Numbered from the stretch's first letter, positions 7,561 to 16,801 are shown. The stretch: 64,000 bases of DNA from an uncultured Chitinophagaceae bacterium (GCA_937958995.1 CALGAP010000006.1:136369-200368), one strand, 5' to 3'. Notes: a model not told the origin generated them from the sequence alone. Numbers and translations are program-made.

Positions 7561-8574
7561 ATGCAGTATTACAACTATAACAAACCTTTTCAGCTGGAGA
7601 ACGGGCAGGAATTGCCCGGTATCACCATTGCCTATCATACCTATGGCCGCCTTAATGCCGACAAAAGCAATGTGGTATGGGTTTGTCACGCGCTTACCGC
7701 CAACAGCGATGCCGCCGACTGGTGGAAGGGCGTGGTAGGTCATGGACATGTCATCGATCCCGAAAAATATTTCATCGTCTGCGCCAATATACTGGGTTCC
7801 TGCTATGGCAGCACGGGTCCGCTCAGCGTGAACCCCGCCACCAATACGCCCTGGTATCATACATTTCCCCAAATCACCATCCGCGACATGGTGCAGGCTC
7901 ATATCTTATTGCGGCAGCACCTGGGAATCGAAAAAATTTACCTGCTGATGGGTGGCAGCATGGGTGGTTACCAGGCATTGGAATGGTGCGTGATGGAAAG
8001 CGATCGAATCGAAAAGCTCTTCCTGCTGGCCACTTCTCCCACCGAGAGTGCCTGGGGCATTGCCGTGCACGCCACGCAACGCCTGGCCATAGAGGCCGAC
8101 AGCACCTGGCTGCAAAACAGCCCTGACGCGGGTTTGAAAGGACTGAAAGCCGCACGCGCCATCGGTATTCTCACGTACCGCAACTACGGCATCCTGGTAC
8201 AAAAGCAAACCGATCCCGACACTGAAAAGCTCGATGACTATCGGGCAGCTTCCTATATCAATTACCAGGGCGATAAACTGGTAAAAAGATTCAATGCCTA
8301 CAGCTATTGGCTGCTCACCAAGGCTATGGACTCGCATCACCTGGGCCGCGGCCGCGGTGGTGATGTAGAAAAAATTTTGCGCAGCATTCGCCAGCAGACC
8401 TTACTCATCGGCATCAGCAGCGATATACTCTGTCCGCTGCAGGAACAACGCCATATGCACGAACATATTCCCGGCTCCACGCTCATCGAGATTGATAGTG
8501 CGTACGGTCATGATGGCTTTATGGTGGAGGCGCAGAAAATTTCAAAGCATTTATCTTCCTGGCTCGGCCAATAG
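7561..8574 (+). CDS. metX: Homoserine O-acyltransferase (MetX family)
   Basis: This 337-residue alpha/beta-hydrolase acyltransferase has a nucleophile elbow GGSMGG with S133, a probable catalytic Asp288 (SSDILCP) and His317 (YGHDGF). It activates homoserine by acyl-CoA-dependent O-acylation, the first committed step of methionine synthesis. Whether acetyl or succinyl is transferred cannot be judged here. It is divergent from osmC-metZ, whose enzyme would use its product, so the locus holds both steps from homoserine to homocysteine. It ends 23 bases from the convergent stop of the precorrin-2 dehydrogenase/TSUP gene. Confidence 0.92.
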   Translation: MQYYNYNKPFQLENGQELPGITIAYHTYGRLNADKSNVVWVCHALTANSDAADWWKGVVGHGHVIDPEKYFIVCANILGSCYGSTGPLSVNPATNTPWYHTFPQITIRDMVQAHILLRQHLGIEKIYLLMGGSMGGYQALEWCVMESDRIEKLFLLATSPTESAWGIAVHATQRLAIEADSTWLQNSPDAGLKGLKAARAIGILTYRNYGILVQKQTDPDTEKLDDYRAASYINYQGDKLVKRFNAYSYWLLTKAMDSHHLGRGRGGDVEKILRSIRQQTLLIGISSDILCPLQEQRHMHEHIPGSTLIEIDSAYGHDGFMVEAQKISKHLSSWLGQ

Positions 8575-8597
8575 GTTTCGTCATTGCGAGGTCGTTC

Positions 8598-10115
8598 TTA
8601 CAGCATATTGTACAAGATCTTCACACTCCAGAATATCACCAGCACGCCCAGCAGTATAAACGAAGTCTTGCGCGGCAACTTGCCGGTGAGACGTGCTGCG
8701 AGCGGAGCGGCAATCAAGCCGCCGATTACCAGGGCTAATATGGTTTGCCAGTGACTAACACCCAAAAGGGTAAAGAAGGTGAACGCACTTGCCAGCGTTA
8801 CGAAAAACTCAGTAAGACTCACGGAACCGATCACGTATTTCGGGCTGCGGCCGCTGGCCACCAGCGTAGTGGTAACGATGGGTCCCCAGCCGCCACCACC
8901 AAAGGAATCGAGGAAACCACCAATGCCGGCGAGCGTTTTAAACTTCTTGAACTTCTTCTGAAACTTCGGCGTGCGGAACGCAAGCGCCAGCAGGCGAATA
9001 CCGAGTATCATGGTGTACACCGCCATGATGGGACGAATATAATCCACGTGCGATTCGCCCAGCTGCGTCAGCAATATGGCGCCCAGTATGGCGCCGATAA
9101 CACCGGGTATTAAAAGCGCTTTGAATAATTTTTTGTTGACGTTGCCGAATTTATAATGACTATATCCCGATGCGCCGCTGGCAAACATTTCTGCCGTGTG
9201 AATGCTGCCGCTGATAGCTGCTGGATTGACGCCTGCCGAAAGCAGGATGGTCGCGCTCGTCACGCCATAACCCATACCCAAAGCGCCATCTACCAACTGC
9301 GCGAGGAAGCCCGCCAATAACATCCAGTGAAAATTATCATCAAGTGTTTTATACCAGGCAACAGTTTCGCCGGCAATTTCCCGGAAGGGTATATAGCTGA
9401 AAATAAAATGACCGATCAGCATTAAGGCAAATGCCAGCAGGGACCAGGTAGCAATTTTGCGAAAACGTTTTTCCTTTTCACCGTTCTCTTTATCCACCAG
9501 CAACTTCGTGATCTCGTTCAGCCTTTTTACTTTGTATTCGAAGTTGCCATTGAGCCTGTTGCGCACCTGGTTCAGGTTCACGATCACATCATCCAGTTCA
9601 TCGGGCATGGCCTGGTTCAATACTTCCTTGATGCGCCTGGCCGCGGTAGGCGATAATCCGTTAGTGGAAATAGCAATTTTCAGGTTGCCTTTTTGCACGA
9701 TGGAGCTGAGATAAAAATCGCATTGATCGGGCGTATCAGCCACATTCACCAATATCTTTTTTTCCTTAGCCGCATCACGAATAAACCGGCTCACTTCGCG
9801 ATCGTTTACGGCAATAATGGCCAGGTCTTTTCCGTCGAGATCGGAAGCGCTGAAGGCACGTTCGTGCAGGTAAACACGATGCGTTTTAGCCAGTTCCTTT
9901 ATTTCCTCAGAAATATGTTTGGCCACTAATGTAATGGTGGTGTCGGGAGCGTTACCGAGTATGGCCGACAATTTTTCCAGTGCCACTTTTCCTCCACCCA
10001 CCAGCAATACCTGCAACTCTTCCAGTTTCAGAAACACAGGAAACAACACATTAGTGCCTTTCCCGTTTGCCGACCCAGGTATTGGTGATATGGTTATTTG
10101 CTTCTCTGTCGCCAT
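8598..10115 (-). CDS. Fusion of precorrin-2 dehydrogenase/sirohydrochlorin ferrochelatase (Met8/CysG N-terminal type) with a TSUP sulfite exporter
   Basis: This 505-residue protein has two unrelated parts. Residues about 22-205 form a CysG-N/Met8 module with the NAD-binding loop VLLVGGGKVALEK (G40-G42) and the ADTPDQCDFY segment containing the probable catalytic Asp. This module makes sirohaem from precorrin-2, the cofactor CysI needs. Residues about 215-505 are a TauE/SafE (TSUP) membrane permease with around eight helices and the repeated motifs DGALGMGYG and DSFGGGGWGP. TSUP proteins move sulfite or related sulfur anions. It is the last gene of the cys operon, four bases after cysI. The cytosolic sirohaem module is thus tethered to the membrane. 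No uroporphyrinogen methyltransferase is visible in the window. Confidence 0.9.
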   Translation of the reverse strand: MATEKQITISPIPGSANGKGTNVLFPVFLKLEELQVLLVGGGKVALEKLSAILGNAPDTTITLVAKHISEEIKELAKTHRVYLHERAFSASDLDGKDLAIIAVNDREVSRFIRDAAKEKKILVNVADTPDQCDFYLSSIVQKGNLKIAISTNGLSPTAARRIKEVLNQAMPDELDDVIVNLNQVRNRLNGNFEYKVKRLNEITKLLVDKENGEKEKRFRKIATWSLLAFALMLIGHFIFSYIPFREIAGETVAWYKTLDDNFHWMLLAGFLAQLVDGALGMGYGVTSATILLSAGVNPAAISGSIHTAEMFASGASGYSHYKFGNVNKKLFKALLIPGVIGAILGAILLTQLGESHVDYIRPIMAVYTMILGIRLLALAFRTPKFQKKFKKFKTLAGIGGFLDSFGGGGWGPIVTTTLVASGRSPKYVIGSVSLTEFFVTLASAFTFFTLLGVSHWQTILALVIGGLIAAPLAARLTGKLPRKTSFILLGVLVIFWSVKILYNML

Positions 10116-10119
10116 CCGC

Positions 10120-11778
10120 TTAGTTTATAAATTCCAGGTTTTGATTGATGATGAAATCGCCGAAAGTTTCGTTCTTCTTTCTTTTAGTACTGTATAGTTT
10201 CAGTAAACCATCGAGCTCAGAGAGTATTGCAGCTTCGTCGAGGTTTTCTTTGTACTTCCTGTTCAACCTGGTTCCTTCCCTGTCGCCGCCCAAATGCAGG
10301 TTGTAGCGGCCATAAGCCGTTCCGATCAAACCAATCTCCGCCGCATAAGGCCTGCCGCAACCATTGGGGCAGCCTGTCATGCGCATGCTGATATGATCGT
10401 CCTGCAAACCGTATTTCTCCAAAATCGGCTCCAGCTTACTGATGAGCGTAGGCAAATAGCGCTGCCCCTCGGCCAGGGCCAGCGGACAGGTGTTGAAAGC
10501 CACGCAGGCAATAGCGCTCTTGCGCAGCGCGCCCGCGCTTTCGGTATGTTTAATAAGACCAAAGCGGTCGAGTATTTCGTTGATCTCGTCCTTATCTTCC
10601 GGATTCACGTCGGCTATGATCACGTTTTGATTGCAGGTGAAACGGAAATTGGCCTTTTTTGTTTGGGCAACTTCCAGCAGACCGGTTTTCAAAGGCGCAT
10701 TCTCCAAATCAGTCACGCGGCCATTCTCCACAAACAACGTATAATACCATTTGCCTTCGTGATTTTTTTCCCAGCCATAGTAGTCGCGGCGGCGGGTGAA
10801 TTTATAGGGGCGGGCAGGCTCCAGTGCAAATCCTGTTCTTCTTTCAAGTTCTTTCCTGAAATTTTCAACGCCCATATTGTCGAGCGTATATTTCAGTCGC
10901 GCCTGCTTGCGGTCGTTGCGGTTGCCATAATCACGTTGCACAGTGATGATCTCGTACACAGTCTTCAGCAGCTTTTCACCTTTTTCTACATAGCCGATTA
11001 CGGTGCCAAGTCGCGGATACGTGTTAGCATTCCCATGCGTGGTGCCCAATCCGCCGCCGACAGCCACATTAAATCCTTTCAGTTTATTTGTTTCGATAAT
11101 GGCTATCAGCCCTACATCGTTGGCCAGCACATCACAATCATTATCGGGGGGAATAGCAATAGCAATTTTGAATTTACGCGGCAGGTAGCGGTCTTCGTAC
11201 AGCGGGTCGGCCTCTTCTTCTTTTTTCAGGAGCGGTGCCTGGTCCAGCCACACTTCATAATATGCGCGCGTTTTGGGTAGCGCCATTTCGCTGAGTTTGG
11301 CGGCATAAGAAAACACTTCTTCATGCACGGGCGATTGTTTGGGATGTGCGTTGCAGATCACATTCCTGTTCACATCGCCACAGGCAGATATGCTGTCGAG
11401 ATGAAGCGTATTAAAAGCCTTGATGGTTGGCTTGGTATGCGATTTTAAAATGCCATGCAGTTGTATGGTCTGGCGTGTAGTGATCTTAATGACGCCGGTG
11501 GAATGTTCGCCGGCAATATGATGCAGACCGATCCACTGGTCGGGTGTCATAAAACCGCCGGGCAACCGAAGGCGTATCATAAATGAATACAACCACTCCA
11601 GTTTCTTCGCACTGCGTTCTTCCCTTCTGTCGCGGTCGTCTTGCTGGTACATGCCGTGAAATTTCACCAGCGATTGATCATCTTCCGAAATAGCACCTGT
11701 AAGCGGATCGCGAAGACTTTGCTTTAAAGTACCGCGAAGCGCGTCACTTGCCTTTTTTATTTGTTCTACGCTAGCCAT
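10120..11778 (-). CDS. cysI: Assimilatory sulfite reductase hemoprotein subunit
   Basis: From the ATG at 11778 (MASVEQIKK) the protein has 552 residues. It has the duplicated nitrite/sulfite reductase ferredoxin-like halves and the four [4Fe-4S]-sirohaem cysteines in NTCPLA and MTGCPNGCG near residues 430-480. With the CysJ flavoprotein it reduces sulfite to sulfide. A longer frame starts at 11844, but its extra residues translate a dispersed CCCGAAAC-type repeat (ESETPNSKLETK), so the shorter start is preferred. It lies between cysJ and the sirohaem/TSUP gene in the cys operon. Confidence 0.92.
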   Translation of the reverse strand: MASVEQIKKASDALRGTLKQSLRDPLTGAISEDDQSLVKFHGMYQQDDRDRREERSAKKLEWLYSFMIRLRLPGGFMTPDQWIGLHHIAGEHSTGVIKITTRQTIQLHGILKSHTKPTIKAFNTLHLDSISACGDVNRNVICNAHPKQSPVHEEVFSYAAKLSEMALPKTRAYYEVWLDQAPLLKKEEEADPLYEDRYLPRKFKIAIAIPPDNDCDVLANDVGLIAIIETNKLKGFNVAVGGGLGTTHGNANTYPRLGTVIGYVEKGEKLLKTVYEIITVQRDYGNRNDRKQARLKYTLDNMGVENFRKELERRTGFALEPARPYKFTRRRDYYGWEKNHEGKWYYTLFVENGRVTDLENAPLKTGLLEVAQTKKANFRFTCNQNVIIADVNPEDKDEINEILDRFGLIKHTESAGALRKSAIACVAFNTCPLALAEGQRYLPTLISKLEPILEKYGLQDDHISMRMTGCPNGCGRPYAAEIGLIGTAYGRYNLHLGGDREGTRLNRKYKENLDEAAILSELDGLLKLYSTKRKKNETFGDFIINQNLEFIN

Positions 11779-11785
11779 AGTTTTT

Positions 11786-11820
11786 GTTTCGAGTTTCGAG
11801 TTCGGGGTTTCGGATTCTTT
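11786..11820 (-). repeat. CCCGAAAC-type dispersed repeat before cysI
   Basis: On the minus strand this reads as imperfect CCGAAACC/CCGAACTC/CGAAACTCG units and ends seven bases before the cysI ATG. Related stretches precede fumC, terC and rnc on their coding strands. Confidence 0.5.
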
Positions 11821-11862
11821 GGATCTGGCCTTGTTCCTGGCCATCAGCTACCCGGAACCCTT

Positions 11863-13710
11863 TTAGTAAACATCTTTCAAATACCTTCCCTGGTCTTTTA
11901 GCTGCTCCAGGAACTCCATTGCTTCCTGCGCATTCTTTTTACCGAAGCGCTCTATCACCTGCAGCATGGCATAATCAACATCTTTGCTCATCGGTTCTTT
12001 GGCGCCGCAGATATAGATGTAGGCGCCGCCCTCGATCCATTGCCACAGCTCGGCAGCCTGCTCCAGTATGCGATGCTGCACGTATATCTTATAGGGTTGA
12101 TCGCGACTGAAGGCCAGGCTCACATTAGTGAGCACACCTGTATGCACCCAGTTTTGAATTTCGGTCTGGTACAAAAAGTCGGTAACAAAATGCTGTTCAC
12201 CAAAGAAAAGCCAGTTGCGGCCGGTGGCGCCCGTAGCATCGCGCTCCCATAGGAAGGCGCGGAAGGGCGCAATGCCTGTGCCCGGACCAATCATGATGAT
12301 ATCTTTATCGGGCCCGGGTAGGCGAAACTGGTTGTTGCGGTGAATATAAAATTCGAAAGTGGTATCCACCGGCATGTTCAACAGGTAGTCTGAACACAAG
12401 CCGCATCTCCTTTCATCGTTCACCATAAAGGTGTCGCGTGCCACAGTTACATGCACTTCGTCGCTATGCGCGTTCAGTGATGATGAAATGGAATACAATC
12501 GCGGGGTAACCGGCTCGAGTATATCCACCACTTCAATGAATTGTGATGAATCTCTTACCGGGTAAATTTTCAGTATATCGAGTAAACTGATCTTGGTATC
12601 GGGTATATCCTGCCCTACTATGCGCGCATAATTTCTTACCACCCGTTCCGGCAGGTAGGTGACATTGAGTTTCTTCTTCAGCAGGTTGAAGACAGTATAT
12701 GATTCGTTTCTGTACAATACTCTTGTATCGCCGTCGGTGCCGGTGAGGTTGAGAATGGCATTCACCACGGGCAGCGGGTTTTCAGCCACCACGCCGATTG
12801 AATCGCCGGGAAGATAATCAAGGCCCTCAGCGGCAATCTCCAAATGATGTGTTTCTTTATTAGAGCCGCGGTCGTTGAGATTGATATTGGTGAGCACACG
12901 CCCGCGGTAATATCTTTTGCCGGTTTTCCTGGCTGGTTCAGCAACTAAAGCAGCTTCCACTGAAGAAGTGCTCAATACAGCAGCCGATGCCGACGGTGCG
13001 GGTGCTTCATGGTGTTGTAGTTTTTGCAAAACCTGGTTAAACCATTGCTCGGCGTCTGACTGGTAATCAGTATCACATTTCACCAGGTTCACAATACGCT
13101 GACCACCGAGTTTTTGCAATTGCACATCCACGTCTTCACCTGCCTTGCAAAAGAGCGGATAGGAGGTGTCGCCAAGTGCGAGCACACCATATTTTAAATC
13201 ATCGAGCCTGAAACTGTTTTGATGAATATGATCGTAAAATTTCTTCGCGGTGGCAGGTGGTTCTCCTTCGCCCTGCGTGCTGATTACGGTAAAGAAATAT
13301 TCTTCTTTCGGTAAATCATTCAACCTGTACTGATCCAGGCCCACCACTTTAGCAATGATACCGGCTTTTTTTGCCTTGGTGGCAAATTCGGTGGCCAGTC
13401 TTTTTGAATTGCCCGACTCGGTGCCGTAGGCGATAGTTATCTTTTGCACCGCAGGTGCAGTGGCCACGGCGGCAGCAGTGGCGCTGGGTGCGGTTGCAGC
13501 GGCAGTTCCGTTGGCGGAAGCCACAGCCGTGGCAAAGGCCGACTGCGATTGCGCAACCAGTTGCTCCTGCGCATAGTTTGGCGCCTGCACGGGCAAAAGC
13601 TGTGTGCCTGCAGCAACGCCCGCAAGGTATCCATTCATCCAGATCAGTTCCTCCTTACTGGATGTTTTGGCCAGGTCTTGTAACAATTTCAGTTTCTGCT
13701 CTTGTAGCAT
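11863..13710 (-). CDS. cysJ: Sulfite reductase flavoprotein subunit
   Basis: This diflavin reductase has about 615 residues. A short helical N-terminus and an Ala-rich linker lead to an FMN-binding flavodoxin domain (about 95-235, KITIAYGTESGNSKRLA). A second linker is followed by FAD-binding (RLYSISSS) and NADPH-binding (GPGTGIAPFRAFLWER) regions, ending in a C-terminal DVY. It passes electrons from NADPH through FAD and FMN to CysI. An upstream ATG at 13740 overlaps the end of cysN by 16 bases. The ATG at 13710 (MLQEQKLKLL) gives a cleaner start, so both are possible. Confidence 0.92.
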   Translation of the reverse strand: MLQEQKLKLLQDLAKTSSKEELIWMNGYLAGVAAGTQLLPVQAPNYAQEQLVAQSQSAFATAVASANGTAAATAPSATAAAVATAPAVQKITIAYGTESGNSKRLATEFATKAKKAGIIAKVVGLDQYRLNDLPKEEYFFTVISTQGEGEPPATAKKFYDHIHQNSFRLDDLKYGVLALGDTSYPLFCKAGEDVDVQLQKLGGQRIVNLVKCDTDYQSDAEQWFNQVLQKLQHHEAPAPSASAAVLSTSSVEAALVAEPARKTGKRYYRGRVLTNINLNDRGSNKETHHLEIAAEGLDYLPGDSIGVVAENPLPVVNAILNLTGTDGDTRVLYRNESYTVFNLLKKKLNVTYLPERVVRNYARIVGQDIPDTKISLLDILKIYPVRDSSQFIEVVDILEPVTPRLYSISSSLNAHSDEVHVTVARDTFMVNDERRCGLCSDYLLNMPVDTTFEFYIHRNNQFRLPGPDKDIIMIGPGTGIAPFRAFLWERDATGATGRNWLFFGEQHFVTDFLYQTEIQNWVHTGVLTNVSLAFSRDQPYKIYVQHRILEQAAELWQWIEGGAYIYICGAKEPMSKDVDYAMLQVIERFGKKNAQEAMEFLEQLKDQGRYLKDVY

Positions 13711-13724
13711 CACTTCATGGTTTA

Positions 13725-14966
13725 TTACTGAATCATGCACGCTCCTACCGTCACATGGCTGGTCTCATCTATCAGGATGGCGCCGCCATTTTCCCTTAGT
13801 TGCTGGTAAGCGTCATAAGGAACGGGTGAAGCGGTTTTTATGCTCGCTTTAATAATATCGTTCAGCCCGGCAGTACTCACGCCATATTCTTTTTGCAGCG
13901 TGTTCACGTCCAGTTTGTATTCGATATTTTTTACCACGCTGCGCACCACGCGACTGTTGATTTGCAGCAGGTACTTGTTGCCTGTAGTTAGTGGCTTGTT
14001 GTCCATCCAGCAGAGAAATACTTCCAGTTCCTGTGAAACCTTCGGCTGGTTGTCGCTTCTTACAATCACATCACCACGACTGATATCGATATCATCTTCG
14101 AGGTGAATGATCACGCTTTGCGGGGCAAAAGCTTCTTCCACTTCTTTGCCGCCTAACTCTATGCGTTGAATTTTGCTTTGTATGCCCGAGGGCTGCACGG
14201 TAACGGCATCGCCTTTGCGGTATATGCCGCTGATGATCTTGCCGGCATACCCGCGATAGTCGTGCAGTTCGTCTGTCTGCGGACGAATCACATATTGCAC
14301 GGGGAAACGCGCATCAGTGAGGTTGATATCTTTTTGAATCTCCACTTCTTCCAGGAAGTGAAGTAATGAAGGACCTTCGTACCAGCCCAGCTTTTCCGAT
14401 TTCTCTACAATATTATCTCCGTGCACAGCGCTGATAGGTATATAGGTCACTTCTTTCAGTCCCAGTGAGCGGGCTACCTCTGCATAATCTATCACGATGT
14501 TGTTAAAAACATCCTGCGAATAATCCACCAGGTCCATTTTATTGACAGCCACCACCACATGCGGTATGTGCAGCAGCGAGGAAATGATGCTATGCCTTCT
14601 TGTCTGTTCTACTACCCCGTTACGCGCGTCGATAAGGATGATGGCGAGGTCGGCAGTGGAAGCGCCGGTAACCATATTGCGTGTATATTGAATATGGCCC
14701 GGCGCATCGGCGATGATAAACTTGCGTTTTGGAGTCGCAAAGTATTTATAGGCTACGTCGATGGTAATGCCCTGCTCGCGCTCGGCACGCAGTCCGTCGG
14801 TGAGCAGCGCCAGGTCGATTTCACCCAGTTGTTTGTTCTTGGTTTGTTTTTCCAGGGCCTGCAGCTGATCCACCATAATGCTCTTGCTATCGTACAGCAA
14901 TCGGCCAATCAGCGTGCTTTTTCCATCGTCAACACTTCCTGCGGTTATGAATCGTAATAAATCCAT
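13725..14966 (-). CDS. cysN: Sulfate adenylyltransferase GTPase subunit
   Basis: This 413-residue EF-Tu-like GTPase has a P-loop GSVDDGKST (about 10-18), an effector threonine in EREQGITID, a G3 motif DAPGH, and a G4 motif NKMD. EF-Tu domain 2- and 3-like beta barrels follow. There is no C-terminal APS kinase domain, so the pathway probably goes through APS directly, consistent with the APS-reductase-like CysH. With CysD it forms APS from sulfate and ATP, driven by GTP hydrolysis. It starts 15 bases after cysD within the operon. Confidence 0.94.
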   Translation of the reverse strand: MDLLRFITAGSVDDGKSTLIGRLLYDSKSIMVDQLQALEKQTKNKQLGEIDLALLTDGLRAEREQGITIDVAYKYFATPKRKFIIADAPGHIQYTRNMVTGASTADLAIILIDARNGVVEQTRRHSIISSLLHIPHVVVAVNKMDLVDYSQDVFNNIVIDYAEVARSLGLKEVTYIPISAVHGDNIVEKSEKLGWYEGPSLLHFLEEVEIQKDINLTDARFPVQYVIRPQTDELHDYRGYAGKIISGIYRKGDAVTVQPSGIQSKIQRIELGGKEVEEAFAPQSVIIHLEDDIDISRGDVIVRSDNQPKVSQELEVFLCWMDNKPLTTGNKYLLQINSRVVRSVVKNIEYKLDVNTLQKEYGVSTAGLNDIIKASIKTASPVPYDAYQQLRENGGAILIDETSHVTVGACMIQ

Positions 14967-14981
14967 TGTGTCTTTTTGTTT

Positions 14982-15890
14982 TTAGAAGTAACCGTTTTTC
15001 TTTCTGTCTTCCATCGCAGCCTCCGACACCTTATCATCAATGCGGGTTTCGCCGCGCTCACTGGTCTTGGTGGCGGTAATTTCATTGATAATGTCGTCGA
15101 TGCTGGTGGCCTGGCTTTCTACCGCGGCGGTACAGGTCATATCACCCACGGTGCGGTAGCGCACTTTTTTTCTTACCACCACATCGGTATCGTCCAGTTT
15201 GATGAAATCGGAAACGGCTACCAGTTGTCCTTCATGTTCTATCACATCGCGCTCGTGCGCAAAATAGATGGAGGGCAATGCAATCTTTTCCCGGCGTATA
15301 TAGTTCCATACATCCAGCTCGGTCCAGTTGCTGATGGGAAATACGCGCACATTTTCGCCTTTATGAATTTTACCATTATATATGTTCCATAATTCCGGGC
15401 GCTGCAGTTTGGGATCCCACTGACCAAACTCATCGCGCACGGAGAAAATTCTTTCTTTTGCCCTGGCCTTCTCTTCATCGCGGCGCGCGCCGCCGATGCA
15501 AGCGTCAAATTTGAACTCTTCAATAGTATCGAGCAGCGTATACGTTTGCAGTGCGTTGCGACTTGCAAATTTTCCCTTGGGCTCGGTCAGGTTTTTTGCC
15601 TTAATAGTGTCTTCCACTTTGCGCACAATCAGTCGCTCACCAATTTCATCAACCAGGCGATCGCGGAACTCAAGAGCTTCGGGAAAATTGTGTCCGGTAT
15701 CGATATGAACCAGTGGAAAAGGAAATTTGCCGGGACGAAATGCTTTCAGCGCCAGGTGCACCAGGGTGATGGAATCCTTTCCACCCGAAAACAGCAAGGC
15801 TGGCCTTTCGAACTGGCCCGCCACTTCGCGCATGATGTGGATGGCTTCCGATTCAAGATGATCAAGATAATCTAGTCTGTACTTACTCAT
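14982..15890 (-). CDS. cysD: Sulfate adenylyltransferase catalytic subunit
   Basis: This 302-residue PP-loop ATP pyrophosphatase has the motif FSGGKDSI near residues 33-40 and the conserved GGARRDEEKARAKER segment. It adenylates sulfate to APS with its GTPase partner CysN, encoded directly downstream. The length is normal for CysD. It is second in the cys operon, 57 bases after cysH, and I see no separate promoter or operator in that gap. Confidence 0.94.
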   Translation of the reverse strand: MSKYRLDYLDHLESEAIHIMREVAGQFERPALLFSGGKDSITLVHLALKAFRPGKFPFPLVHIDTGHNFPEALEFRDRLVDEIGERLIVRKVEDTIKAKNLTEPKGKFASRNALQTYTLLDTIEEFKFDACIGGARRDEEKARAKERIFSVRDEFGQWDPKLQRPELWNIYNGKIHKGENVRVFPISNWTELDVWNYIRREKIALPSIYFAHERDVIEHEGQLVAVSDFIKLDDTDVVVRKKVRYRTVGDMTCTAAVESQATSIDDIINEITATKTSERGETRIDDKVSEAAMEDRKKNGYF

Positions 15891-15947
15891 GTTTCACTTT
15901 TACCTGTTTTGATTAATCACGGATTTTTATAAAATCCTCATCCTCGT

Positions 15948-16664
15948 TCAATTATGCACGTGTAATCCGCATTCCTTCTTCGCTGCGTCTTCCCACCACC
16001 AGCGTCCTGCCCTGAAATCTTCGCCAGGGCGGATGGCGCGGGTGCAGGGTGCGCAACCGATGCTCACAAAACCACGGTCGTGCAGCGGATTGTAAGGAAT
16101 ATCATTCGCATTGATGTACTGGCGCACTTCTTCGGTGGTCCAGTGCAGCAGCGGATTATATTTGATAACCTGGTTGGTGGCATCCCATTCAACCAGCGAT
16201 AAATTGTTGCGGTCGGGTGAATGCTCGGCGCGAAGGCCAGTGATCCATACTTTATTGCCTGCCAGCGCCCGCTTAAGCGGTTCCACCTTGCGTATGAAAC
16301 AGCAGGCTTTGCGATTCTCTACTGATTCATAAAATGCATTGGGCCCCTTGTCGGTGATGAATTGCTCCAGCGATTTATAATCGGGATAATACGCGTTGAT
16401 ATGCGTGTTGTATTTTTCATTGGTTCTCGTCCACACAGAATATGTTTCGGGAAAAAGCCTTCCTGTATCCAGCGTAAAAATGCTCACGGGCAGGTTGTTG
16501 CTCAGTATTTCATGAGCAATCACCTGGTCTTCAAAACTGAAACTGGTGGAGAAAGTCACCTGTCCAGGGTAGCGGCGGACCAGCTCAGCGATGAACTCGC
16601 GAATTAATAGTCTACCTGACTGGTAGGTTAATTCGGTAAGCTGATCTGATGTGATATTATTCAT
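15948..16664 (-). CDS. cysH: Phosphoadenylyl-/adenylyl-sulfate reductase
   Basis: This 238-residue PAPS/APS reductase family protein has two Cys pairs, KACCFIRKVEPL (about residues 118-129) and IGCAPCTRAI (about 204-213). These are the ligands of the [4Fe-4S] cluster found in APS reductases. The C-terminal redox Cys lies in KKECGLH. The cluster plus the lack of an APS kinase suggests APS as substrate. The gene is first in the cys operon. A CAACAAC element lies directly before its ATG and is complementary to the cysteine codons of the leader peptide upstream, suggesting translational attenuation. Confidence 0.92.
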   Translation of the reverse strand: MNNITSDQLTELTYQSGRLLIREFIAELVRRYPGQVTFSTSFSFEDQVIAHEILSNNLPVSIFTLDTGRLFPETYSVWTRTNEKYNTHINAYYPDYKSLEQFITDKGPNAFYESVENRKACCFIRKVEPLKRALAGNKVWITGLRAEHSPDRNNLSLVEWDATNQVIKYNPLLHWTTEEVRQYINANDIPYNPLHDRGFVSIGCAPCTRAIRPGEDFRAGRWWWEDAAKKECGLHVHN

Positions 16665-16730
16665 AGTTGTTGACGATTCCGGAAAGGTTTTTTTAAAGAT
16701 TATATAGGGGAAAATGGCAGGCGGGAATGT

Positions 16731-16799
16731 TTAGCAACAACAACAGGATTTGTTGCAGCAAGACAAATACATGAATTCGATAGCAAACAGTTTTGGCAT
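16731..16799 (-). CDS. Candidate cysteine-rich leader peptide upstream of cysH (13 or 22 aa)
   Basis: The frame opens at ATG 16799 or at the in-frame ATG 16772 and ends in TAA at 16731-16733. From the second ATG the peptide is MYLSCCNKSCCCC, with six Cys in 13 residues and four consecutive Cys codons before the stop. It lies between the predicted transcription start (about 16814) and cysH. Its TGT-TGT-TGT-TGC codons (16734-16745) are complementary to CAACAAC at bases -2 to -8 of cysH. A ribosome stalled for lack of Cys-tRNA would therefore free the cysH start. The frame and complementarity are directly visible; the mechanism is inferred. Confidence 0.65.
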   Translation of the reverse strand: MPKLFAIEFMYLSCCNKSCCCC

Positions 16800-16801
16800 A
16801 A

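Noticed and set aside
8575..8597. A GTCATTGCGAGG string between the convergent genes metX and the TSUP fusion
   Set aside because: It resembles the start of a common bacterial intergenic repeat, but only about a dozen bases are present and no second arm exists.
10294..11280. A long plus-strand frame (328 codons) opposite cysI
   Set aside because: Antisense to cysI with its conserved cluster-binding cysteines; no recognisable domain.
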